Shown here in pieces: positions 1 to 9,773 of a stretch of 64,000 bases of DNA; the stretch's first letter is position 1; every line of letters starts with the position of its first letter. The position numbers and the translations under genes were made by a program. The notes below the pieces were generated by a model, which was given only the letters and a program-made list of their open reading frames with translations, was not told the DNA's origin and did no database searches. The stretch is from the NCBI GenBank assembly GCA_033239125.1, contig BSWB01000001.1:41823501-41887500 (forward strand), in the 5' to 3' direction. The DNA comes from Fagopyrum homotropicum (Eukaryota > Streptophyta > Magnoliopsida > Caryophyllales > Polygonaceae).

Positions 1-3000
1 AGAATCTCTGGTAAAGGACAATTCTCTTCAAGTGTTAGCTAAAACAAATAGAAAAAAAAACATTAGTACATATATGTTGTGAAGAACAAAACCGAAAATG
101 ATAAATGAAAAGATCTTAAAGGACATACCCTGATGTAATGATACTGGTTGTGAACTATTGATATATGGATCTCTGGAAACTCTAAGTTCGAAGTAATTCC
201 TTCTTCTCGACGATATAGTGGAACATATGTGTAGTCGCACCCACCGTACGCTACAACAATACACTGCAATGTAGTGGCAACTAAACACCCCATGTCCGTC
301 ACATTAAACCAATATTCTGGTGGTGCAAAACCGTCTCCATTCCATCCAAGTGCTTTAATCGTCTCATCGATGTTACGTTGATGACAAAAACCCTCATACA
401 ACTCGCGATGAGAAAGGAGCTCTGCTAACATCAGTCGCCTAATCATGCGCCATCCTTCGTCTGTGTCTGTGTCGTAGATTGCATGATGTAGTGTTCTGAA
501 ACCATAGTTTCCATCCCCTCTAACATTATTCCAACTGATTACATACTTTTTCATCCAAATGCGAATCGCTCCAGGCCACTCTACTAAAATATCAGGGTTA
601 TGCGTGGATATACTTCTCTTCAAAGGTGTTTTGGGTGGTAAATCGGTATTAGAAGATGGACTTAATACTGGTATTGGAGATGGATTTGATACTGGAATAG
701 GGTTCTTTGGGGGTCGACCTCTTTGTTTTTTGGGTGGGGTACCTGCTAACTCCCAATCGGATGGCAATCTTTTGTTTGGACTATCCTTCGGTCTTCCTTT
801 AGTCGCAACCCTAGCAGGTTCCCGCAAACTGGTCCTCTCCGGAAAAGCAGTTTCTATAGCTTTATTTACAACATCCAACTGTCGAGTAGGGCTCAGGTTT
901 GGAAAATCTTTCTCGCAGAATTCCGTCATTAAATTTCTTGCAACTCGACGCACGTCTCGTCCTTTTTCTGAGTCCGGAACCACGTCATCGATATCTAACT
1001 TCTTCCAGAATTCATGCACATCTGTAAGAGGGATAGACATTTCTTTCTTCATATAACCCCAAATAAAGTGCATACACGGCAGACCATGAGTCGTCGGAAA
1101 TGAACATGTGCACGGACCATCGGGCTTGTTAGCACGAGCTTTATTGTACTCATCGATAATAAGTAAAAAAGCTTTGAGGGAGATGTTGTGGTGCAACGAC
1201 TGAAATTGTTTAACACAAGAAGTCCATGTGATCTTTTTTGAAATGCTCTCGTTGAACGAACCGAGGATCTTATCCAACTGAATCCTCATCAAAGAGTGAT
1301 AGAACCTGAAAATTGTATCCAACTTCGCAGAACTTGTTTTTATGAATTGTTTCAGAACAGAGTATGCAGTTTCTGCCCTATTGAGAAATAAAAGAGTTAA
1401 CGTCAAATCGGATAATTAAATTTTAAATTGCTTTGAAATACGTACCTATTCGTCGTGTTACTTTTGAAGTTCAGATATTGATCCGTCCACGCGGAAACAA
1501 TTCGTCTTTTGTAAGGATCTAGCCATTGCGTCCTCACATATTGCAGAAGATGTCCTCTCCTCTTCCACTTGTCTTCAAGTTCATTTAACCGTCTCTCGTA
1601 AGACTCTTCCGTTTTGGATGTAAATAAACCCGAGTAACTATTGGCAAATATTCGAGCGAGTTTTTTATCCATGTGATTATTCCTAGCCCTTCCTTCAATG
1701 TTTTTGAATATGTGACGGCGACATAAAAGAAACTGTGTTTCTAGGAAAATACGATCAAGTGCGTTCATAAGAGGCTTCTCTCGATCCGTCACAATTGTAG
1801 TTGGTGTCCTCTCGACGCGCCTACAAAGCTTTACAAGTTGTTCAATCGCCCAGACATAATTCTCTTCCTTCTCCGTGGATAGAAAAGCACCGGCAACGTT
1901 AAAGTTCAGCCATGTCGATGTAAACCCAATAATTTCAAAAAATGGCATCTTGTATCTGTAAAAAAAAATAATATCAAAGCGTTAATTTTAAATACATAAA
2001 AAAAGGACATCTAACGGAAAAGTAAATAACTGTGAAAGCTTACATGTTGGTGTTGTATGTTGAGTCCATTACTAATACGTAAGGGAATGCTTTAAGGAGG
2101 GCAACTGATTCCGGATGTGCGAAAAAAATGTCGGTAACTTCACCGTTCTTGTTTCCCCTATGTTCACAGAAATAGCCCTCTTTACGACATTCGAAAAAGA
2201 ATTGTTGAGCGACTGTCCTTTGATCCAAACCTTCTTTACGTAATTTTTGCCTCTGGTTGTAGATTTGTCTCATCCTGGTGTTGTTATCTTTATCAATGCT
2301 CAAAGCACTCGCAATTTGGGCAGGGGTGCAATTACTGGTCCACATGTTCTTTACTAACTTCTTCTCATCCTCGTTCATCCTTCCCGCTAATGCATGACCC
2401 TTTAAATTTCTTCCAAGCTTGTGGTTGTGGACACCACACTGCACGTGAACTTTCCATAAACCTTGGTAAGTCTCAAAAACCTGAATCATGAATTCACACC
2501 CGCTTTTCTTCGTCGATGAATTCTTTATCTGAGCTGGCTGCACCTTTTTTGGGTTGTATGCTCCATATTTCTCGCACGACAACCATGTCTTTCCCAAACT
2601 ACCGAGGACGGACTTCTTTACCCGACAAACAGAAAAAACCATTTTATTTTCCTGTCCCACTTTTCGAACCCATCCTATTACCTCCTCTCGACTATTGAAG
2701 TTTATGTCGGTTGTGAACAGGCTAGAGTAATCATTATTCGTCGCTTCTGAGACGGATGCATTTACGCCATCTGTTGATCCTTCATCAATGCTAAGATTAT
2801 CAACGTCCGCATCTATCTCCTCCAAACCCTAAAAAAAAAATTTTGGTCAATCTGTTCGATGACTGTCCGTTACGGACAGTCATCGAACAGCCGTAACGGA
2901 CAAAATATACGTAATAATCAAATTCAATTTACTCGATCAATGGTTAAATATCTAAGTTCAAACACGATTAATGACTTCAACTTTAATGATCAAAATAAAC

Positions 3001-3090
3001 AAAACTTACCTCAACAATATCTTCGTCTTCGTTCTCAAAACTCAAAGATCTTTCTTCATCATCAATATCATAATCTTCCTCGTATGACAT
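1..3090 (-). CDS. MULE transposase gene with C-terminal OTU-like domain (five exons, cut by window edge)
   Basis: Seen: exons at 3010-3090, 2044-2828, 1446-1955, 129-1377 and 1-38 (continuing off the window). All have GT/AG borders and compatible phases, giving one open frame of about 887 residues without a stop. Domain order: an acidic N-terminus; a FAR1/WRKY-GCM1-like zinc finger in exon 2 ending in CGVHNHKLG; a MULE DDE core with first Asp in MDSTYNTN and second in VTDRE; a SWIM finger CTC-x9-CMH at about 1071-1115; an AT-hook (KKQRGRPPKNP) and a related KGRPK motif; then an OTU-like domain. Known: MULE transposases cut and paste DNA in the nucleus, and some plant MULEs carry fused peptidase domains. 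Odd: the OTU motif reads GDGNYG where active enzymes have Cys (codon at 504-506). The OTU His motif YHYI is kept at 129-140, and CPLP follows in the last partial exon. The ATG at 3088-3090 is chosen because it opens the acidic exon that splices in frame. The gene looks recently intact. Confidence 0.85.
2852..2890. repeat. Perfect 19-bp-arm palindrome in MULE intron 1
   Basis: Left arm 2852-2870, one-base spacer T2871, right arm 2872-2890, all matching. The centre is TGTCCGTTACGGACA. A further half-copy (CCGTAACGGACA) follows at 2891-2902. It lies in the first intron of the transposase gene and could form a cruciform or an RNA hairpin. Confidence 0.9.
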
Positions 3091-3121
3091 TGTTAAATTG
3101 CTTTTTTAATAAGAATAGACT

Positions 3122-3201
3122 TTGTGAATAGATGGCTGAATGAGGGTTGGAGGGGATTGACTTGTGAATAGATGGCTGAATGAGGGTTGGAGGAGATTGA
3201 C
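3122..3201. repeat. 40-bp direct tandem duplication upstream of MULE ATG
   Basis: Two units (3122-3161 and 3162-3201) start TTGTGAATAGATGGCTGAAT and differ at one base (GGGGATT versus GGAGATT). They lie just upstream of the transposase start codon, so they fall in its 5' leader or promoter. Confidence 0.85.
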
Positions 3202-3234
3202 TACGGTTTTTATAGGTTGAAAAATATTGATTTA

Positions 3235-3835
3235 GGGTTGTTAAATTATGGAAAAAAGATATTATTTATCCAAAATTAAGATTTATGGAAATAAAGATAT
3301 TATTTATTTAACCGAAAATAAGATTTATGTTTGTTAAATTATGGAAATAAAGATATTATTTATCCAAAGATATGATTTATGGTTTTTAATTTATGTAAAT
3401 AAATATATTATTTATCTATCCGTAAATAAGATTTATGCTTGTTAAAATAAAGATATTATTTATTCAAAAATAAAATAAAATAAAGATTTATCCAAAGATA
3501 TAATTTATGTAAATAAATATATTATCTGTCCTTAAATAAGATTTATCTATCCGTAAATAAGATTTATCCAAAGATATAATTTATGTAAATAAATATATTA
3601 TCTATCCGTAAATAAGATTTATGCAAAGATATAATTTATGTAAATAAATATATTATCTATCCGTAAATAAGATTTATGATTGTTAAAAATAAAGATATAA
3701 TTTATGTAAATAAATATATTATCTATCCGTAAATAAGATTTATCCAAAGATAATTTTTTTTATTTAATTTAAAATAAAATAAAGATATATTTATCCAAAA
3801 ATAAAATAAAATAAAATAAAATAAAGATATTATAA
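3235..3835. repeat. AT-rich minisatellite, about 55-bp period
   Basis: The words ATCTATCCGTAAATAAGATTTAT and ATAATTTATGTAAATAAATA recur. CCGTAAATAA starts at 3551, 3606, 3661 and 3727, giving a 55-bp period with one 66-bp spacing caused by a short insertion. Earlier units from 3240 on are more diverged. No coding potential. It could serve as subterminal or promoter DNA of the adjacent MULE. Confidence 0.8.
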
Positions 3836-3858
3836 AGGTTGTCCGTCACGGACAACCT
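3836..3858. repeat. 11-bp-arm palindrome with TGTCCGTCACGGACA core
   Basis: Arms 3836-3846 and 3848-3858 match perfectly around C3847. Same core as the palindromes at 2852 and 3862. Confidence 0.9.
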
Positions 3859-3861
3859 CTA

Positions 3862-3922
3862 TTAAATTACTAATAATGCACGTTTGTCCGTGACGGACAA
3901 ACGTGCATTATTAGTAATTTAA
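3862..3922. repeat. 30-bp-arm perfect palindrome with TGTCCGTGACGGACA core
   Basis: Arms 3862-3891 and 3893-3922 are exact reverse complements around a single G (3892). It lies only 4 bp after the 11-bp-arm palindrome. Both sit about 750 bp upstream of the MULE start codon, where the element's terminal region would be expected. Confidence 0.92.
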
Positions 3923-4088
3923 GTATGCGCTAAATAACAGCGGCCTAAATATAACAAAATTTATGACGTAACCCGTCAAGCCTTTGAATTTCTCGCTTCA
4001 ATTTTAAAAGAAATTTTTAGGGTTTCAAATACCTTTTTTTTAACCAGTTAAACTCGGTGGACCTTAATTACCACCTAATAACTTCAAT

Positions 4089-4325
4089 CTCGCGGCTTAA
4101 CGACACCGTTCTCGGCCTGACGGCACCATTCTCGGCCTAACGGCACCAAAAACACACAAAAATAAAAACTTAAATGATATAAATTTGATTAAGCGAATGC
4201 TCAACCTTGACCATGCTTTGCTTGTTTATTCAAGTTTTGGCGACGATTTCGGCTTAACGGCCCCTAAAACACCAAGATGAAAAAAAAAAAGGTCGATTTG
4301 ACCTCGGCCTAACGGTTTCATATAC
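4089..4325. repeat. Short GGCCTAACGGCACC repeats
   Basis: Three near-tandem units of about 20 bp (4089-4155) of the form TCTCGGCCTAACGGCACCA are followed by looser copies near 4250 (CGGCTTAACGGCCCC) and 4303 (CTCGGCCTAACGG). No ORF. Function unknown. Possibly part of a transposon end or leader. Confidence 0.6.
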
Positions 4326-4329
4326 GTAA

Positions 4330-5785
4330 AAAATGTTAAGTTATGATAAAAATTAAAGTCAATTATGTTTCGACCAAATTCTTTGTTCCTCGAGGCAATT
4401 TTTATTTTTTGATATAAAAAAAATATAAATCGATCATATGCATATCAATCAATCCCAACAACATATATGAACCCTTTATAAACAATCTTCTTCCTACAAA
4501 TCACCTTTCTCTTACCCATCAAGATCTACACCTTTCTTCATCAAGATATCCGTGTTCTGCATTCTCGTCTTCTGAGGTTTGATGCAACCACTTGCTGACG
4601 GTTTCGTGCGTTTGTCGAGAAGGGGGCGTGGATTTGTGATCGACTCCTGACGGCTCTGGTGCAGTCCAAATCTGAGGTGTCCACAGTTGTTCCCCAGGCC
4701 TCCCCTGTGTACTTCCTTCGAAGATAAACGTTTATGCTCGTTGCCTTCTGCTGGCCGGATCATCCTGCTTTCCCTTGAAGACTTTTTGCTTTCGGTTTTA
4801 TTTTGATATTTTTTTGTTTATTTCTTTTCTCCTTTTTCCGTGTCCTTCATGACGGTTTGACCGTCTGCCGATTTTTTCGGCCTTTCGAACCAATAGACAG
4901 CGTGCCGTCTATTGGTTTCGAACCGCTTTTCATTATCAAAAAAAAAAAAAAAAGCAAAATATCTTTGTTTCAAGATATTTTGTGTTACCCGTGTGTATAT
5001 ATATACTAGTCTACTTTCCTTCAAATTTTGTATCAATTTTCTCACGGATATCATATCCTCTTAAACTTCAAATTTTTGTTATAAAACTATAGAACTTTCA
5101 AAAAAATTTTTGTTATAAATCTATGCCTATACAAAAACAGAAGTCACTATGATTGACGTGGCAACCTGAGGTTTATTATAACAATTAATTTTCTTAAAAT
5201 CAGTAATTACGGCATAAGATCTTTTTCCCTAAAGCTGAATTTTTTAAAAAATACGGTTTGTTACTTAATAATTTATGAAGTTAATTTAAAAAAAAAAGCT
5301 TAACAACCAAATCATTTTTTATTAAATAAATAATTATGAAAATATATTAAAAAATCTTTAGCTATAGGATCCGATTTGTTACAAACCTTATCAAAAACTT
5401 AATTCACAGGTAATAATTTATAAAGTTAATTTTTTTAAAATAACATTTGTTACTTAAAACATTTAATTATCGGAATTTTATTTTATATAAATATATTTTA
5501 TAATTGTTTTTTTATATCTGTTTACTATTTTGATTTTTCATATTTAGATTCTATAATTATATTTTATAAATTATTTTTACATAAATAGATTTTATAATTA
5601 GATTTTTCAAATTTGACTACTATTACATTATTTTTTAAATAAAAAAATATTTTTAATATATGTTAGAATGCGTTTGCATTAAATTAAGATTATTCAGTTC
5701 ACACGACCAATGACATGTTAATCAAAAGATCCAATTTATAAATTAACAAAATAATCGTGGTTACATTCATTATTCGGAAGTAGGG
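4330..5785. other. AT-rich DNA without a recognisable gene
   Basis: The short ORFs here (4512-4763 minus, 4803-5009 plus) resemble nothing I know. Visible structure is a CT-rich stretch at 4490-4530, an imperfect hairpin near 4883-4925 (CCAATAGAC against GTCTATTGG) and an A15 run near 4939. From 5040 on the sequence is nearly pure A/T and looks non-coding. Confidence 0.5.
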
Positions 5786-5789
5786 GAAG

Positions 5790-6548
5790 TAGGCGATGGA
5801 GCTCTCGACATCAAATGATCGACCTTAACTTGCCCGAAATTCCGATAATTTTTTTTTTCTTTATATATTTTTAATTTGTTCTAATTTTTTAATTCATATA
5901 AATAATATCATAATTGTCATTAATAATATTAAATAGACAATTTTTGTTTAATTTGTTACTTATACATTTTAGTTTAATTATTCTTACCTTCATTAGTAAC
6001 ATATTCTTTAATTATTATTTTTAAATATGTTAAAAAGGAACGAGGATCTCAAAATCAAGGGATAGACATTAACTTTCCCGCAATCCCAATAATATACCTT
6101 CATTATTTACATATTAGTTAATTATTTATTTTTACCTTCATGGTTTACATTTTCACTAATTATTTGTTTATAAATATATAAAAAAGGAACGAGGATCTCC
6201 AAATCAAGGGATAAACTTTAACTTCCCCGCAATCCCGGTTTTGATGCCTTCATTTATTAATATATCGTTAATTATTTGTTTTTACCTTCATTATTTACAT
6301 ATTCGTCACTTATTCTTTCCTTAATTGTTAAAAAGGAAGGAGAATCTCAAAATCAAGGGATAGACCTTAACTTTCCTGAAGTTCCGGTATTGTACCTTCA
6401 TTATTTATGTAAATTTGTTACTAATTGGTTAAGTGATTGATTTTCAATATTGAACGATATAAAATGTATTTAAGTTATATTACCTTGTTAAAAGAGGCAC
6501 AAGAGTCTCAAGATCAAAGGGAATACACTAGCATGCCCGAAGTTCCGG
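5790..6548 (+). repeat. Five tandem micro-exon-like units encoding an IDLNxPExP peptide
   Basis: Units lie at about 5790-5844, 6038-6088, 6187-6236, 6336-6386 and 6493-6546, spaced about 150 bp apart. The fourth is exactly 51 nt, preceded by AG and followed by GTATT, and reads in phase 0 with the core GIDLNFPEVP. The others read IDLNLPEIP, IDINFPAIP, INFNFPAIP and a decayed version. Units 4 and 5 end at CCG directly before GTAT, like splice donors. They stand just upstream of the MULE pseudogene and could be duplicated 5' exons of it. DLN motifs are found in EAR repression peptides, but the exact DLNxxP spacing is not met. Confidence 0.55.
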
Positions 6549-7208
6549 TATGAAAAATCTCTATTGTTATTTAAGTTATTTTAACTATAAATTTGTACTT
6601 AATTCTTAACTTATTCTAAATGATGAAACCCACAATACATGTAAAAAGAGTTTTATGACACATTTTGTTATTTCTCCTACCTTTTGTAGCGGTATGACCC
6701 ATATACGGTGGGTTTCGAAGGCCTCGATGCTGTGATGCCGAAAGAATACTATTCAGATGTTTTTACAACGGATAAATGGTAGCCTGACAGAGAATCTATG
6801 ATAGCTTGGGCTCGTAGTCAGACTTGACTTGAAGGTATGATTCTCACGATTATTGGATGGTTCACCTAGCATGTGAACAATATGGATCTAAGAGAGAATT
6901 AGAGGGTAGGGTTGATATGGTACCATCCTTGATAGCACCTACATTACATGGAACCATCACTAAGTCAAGAGCAAGAGACACTCAAAGAAAGGTTTCTCAC
7001 AAGCTGCAAAATGGGAGGATCCGAGAGAATGGAGGATTGCATGGAAGTTGCAAAATCTCGATCAACACAATAAAATCTCGAACGAGATTTATGACTTGAG
7101 ACCGATATTCTCACTATTGCGTGTTATCGAGTAGATCTAGATCGGAGAATTATTAACCTCTACTTATCATTTATTTTTTTAATACCTTTAAGCTCTAAAA
7201 CAATACTA

Positions 7209-7730
7209 AATGTATTTGTTGGTTTTTATCCTATATTTTAGGATTATCTTTAGTTAGATTTCTTATCTTTTGTAAGAGAATCTTCCCTATAAATAACCTT
7301 AGAGGGGGAGATTATAAGGTAGACTGAATTTGATAATATTTTCACAATCTTGTGTGAACTCGCTGCTTTGCTTAAAAAGTTTGTGTTTTTATTTATCTCT
7401 ATTCAATCAAAGAGAGACCCTTGATTGAATCGTTGTGAGTTCTAACTAGGTTGTGCTTGTGTGTGTTAATATTCTTAAAGGTTGGTGCTCCTGGCCAATT
7501 CTAGTTCTTCATTGTGCTTATCTTACTTAGAAGGCTTGTGTAAGGTTAAAGAAGTGAGAGTTAAGGTAAGCTCTTCGTTAAGGGGTTTTGACACATAATT
7601 GGTCAAGGTTCTTTGCGGGAATATTTTGTTTTTGTATCTTCCTATATTTCCACTTACTTCATTCCATAAATCATCTTCTTATCTTTCCATTATCAATCCA
7701 TCAAAGTCACGTTATTTGGTTTCGAAGCTA
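7209..7730 (+). mobile_element. Possible solo or truncated LTR inside MULE pseudogene
   Basis: This stretch separates the N-terminal and zinc-finger fragments of the MULE. It has an LTR-like layout: TGTTGG near 7217, a TATA-like CCCTATAAATAACC at about 7289, then long leader-like sequence. TTTGGTTTCGAAGCTA at 7714-7729 differs at three positions from the common copia primer site TTTGGTATCAGAGCTA. I could not define both ends or a target duplication. Confidence 0.3.
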
Positions 7731-8983
7731 CATAAATCTCGGCCAACATCAAAATATCGACCGAAATTCCTTCTCAAAGACTGTTCGTGGGCATTCAATC
7801 TAGATCAGGCAATCGCGACTTCAACCCCACATCAAGGGTTCTTGACGATGCCGATCAACCAGTAATAAAACGGGATTGTTCGTCCAAAAAGAGCAATTGT
7901 ACATTCAAGTTGCATTGTTATGAGGCTGACAAGAACATCTTGAGGCTGAAAGTTCACAACGGGGTTCACAACCACAAACTGAACAAACACTTTGAGGGTC
8001 ATGCGTACACAGGCAGGTTATCAACCACACAATATAACGAGGCAATTGATCTCACTTTAGCAGGTTGCAAACCAAAGCCGACGGTTAAAATCCTTAAGTC
8101 CCGATATGATGAAAATTCAACTTCGAGGCAACAAGTATACAATGCCCGGGCAAAATTTCAGCGGTCCAAGTTAGGGGAGTTATGGTCCCTATGCAACTAT
8201 GCAAGTACTCCTCAAGATGTTAAGCGCAACAAAATACGTCTATAGTTGGCAAACGACAAGTCTAGGGAGATTGCAAGAAATAGCGTTCGCAAACCCAACT
8301 TCCTTGCTTATGTGGAAGAAGTTTCCATGTGTCATGATCATGGACACAACCTACAGTATAAACACGTAAGTGATAATTATTGTATGTTCTTGTAAGACAT
8401 AATGTTCGGACAACAACAAAATTAATAAATCACATGCTATTTTAGGTACGGTATGGACCTTCTAGAAATTGTAGGGCAAACATGCACGCAAAGAAACTTT
8501 CACATTGGGTTTGCATTCCTTTCTAGAGAAACAGAGGAGACAAACAATTGGGTTTTGTATCAAGTAAGGTGATGGTGCGGTGAGCAAATACCTAAGGTCA
8601 TAATGATAGACATGGAGCTTGGTCTTTTGAAGGCGCTTCCGAATACAATTCTAGAGGCGTATCACATGTTGTGCATATGGCACGTGGAGTGCAACATAGA
8701 AGATAATGCTTACCGTAAGAGTCGTAGTGCAAGCGTCAAAAGTGAGTTCTTGGCCCTATGTTACAATCGAGGGAGACATACGAATAACGACTCCAAAAAA
8801 TGCATGATTTGTAGGGGATCACCGGAAATTGGTGGAATATCTAACAAGAACTTGGTTGTGTCACGCTGAAAAGATTGTTAGCTTCATGACAGACCAACAT
8901 ATGCACCTTGGAAATCGAGCATCTAGCCAGTAAATCCTTAACACAAAGCCGCAACCGTTTAGACATGTGCCACGCTGAAAAGA

Positions 8984-9075
8984 TCATCATCAATATTATT
9001 ATTATTATTATTATTGTTATTGTTATGATAATTATTATTATTATTATTATTACTATTATTATTATCATTATGTTT
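8984..9075. repeat. (ATT)n microsatellite
   Basis: An imperfect run of ATT/ATC/GTT triplets. It interrupts the MULE pseudogene between the WTDKY-like and VESAHS-like motifs. The antisense poly-Ile ORF through it is not a gene. Confidence 0.9.
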
Positions 9076-9384
9076 GACTCTTAAATACATATTTACAAGG
9101 TTGAGTCCGCTCACTCCGTCTTCAACAGTGAAATGGACTCCCGAAACAACCGTTTAGACACGTGTCTAGAGCATATCCACATGATGTTGAGGGACGAGGT
9201 TCGCCATTTGATGGCTTCATAAGAGCAATCGCGGATTCACATTCAAAATAAAGTGCGAAATTTGCTGATCTTGTAACTTCCATTGAACAAGGTGTCGCAT
9301 CGCTACATATCCATGCTTCTTAAAATATTCAACGTTTTCTGCTACAGTGACTATGATCCGTATTGCAGAAATTGCTACACCAGG

Positions 9385-9725
9385 TAGGGGTGGGCAAAAT
9401 CAATCAGATCCGTCGATTTGGACCGATAAATCCGTTGACCCGATCCGATAAAACCCGATAAGTTAGTACCCATTTTGATCCGGTCCGAATCCGATATGAT
9501 CCAGGGGATTTTCCCGGATCAATGGATCGGATACGGATTGGGGTTTTAGGCTTCCGGATATCCGCATATACCCGAATAAAAATAGATATCCGGATACTCA
9601 CGGATCATCGGATATCCAGATATCCGCGGATCATCAGATCGTCTCGGATTGCAGGATATCCGGATAGACCTGGATATCCGGATAGTCCCGGATCACTATA
9701 TATTCCCGGATATCCGGCTATTAAA
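9385..9725. mobile_element. One end of a hAT-like element with GGATATCCGG subterminal array
   Basis: TAGGGGTGGGCAAA at 9385 is a common terminal sequence of plant hAT (Ac-like) elements and MITEs. It is followed by over 300 bp packed with variants of GATCCGGATATCCGGAT on both strands, typical of subterminal transposase-binding arrays. The opposite terminus (TTTGCCCACCCCTA) is not seen. The element appears cut off by the B-family LTR at 9774. ORFs read through this array on either strand are repeat artefacts. Confidence 0.65.
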
Positions 9726-9773
9726 AAAAACTTTTATTATAATATTAAATGTATTTGTGTAAGGTTAGATAAA

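Larger units (their letters stand above)
6690..9380 (+). pseudogene. Decayed MULE / FAR1-like transposase
   Basis: Fragments in order: the N-terminal FAR1-like exon after an AG at about 6689 (DVFTTDKW, a stop, then ESMIAWARSQT); zinc-finger part at 7870-8000 (CTFKLHCYEAD, VHNGVHNHKLNKHFEGHAYTGRL); first DDE Asp in FPCVMIMDTTYSINT (about 8320-8365) before a GTAAGT donor; the next exon from about 8446 with GMDLLEIVGQTCTQRNFHIGFAF; a TGA stop near 8568; IDMELGLLKALPN and AYHMLCIWHVE (about 8605-8690); WLCHAEKIVSFMTDQHMHLGN (about 8852-8920); and, beyond a microsatellite, KVESAHSVFNSEMDS (about 9098-9140). Several stops and frameshifts make it non-functional. It is clearly related in domain order to the intact MULE on the other strand but belongs to a different subfamily, without a visible OTU part. 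Confidence 0.75.

Noticed and set aside
559..1056. 165-residue plus-strand ORF
   Set aside because: Antisense to the MULE exon carrying SWIM and AT-hook motifs; no domain of its own.
8841..9068. Poly-Ile minus-strand ORF
   Set aside because: Translation of the ATT microsatellite.
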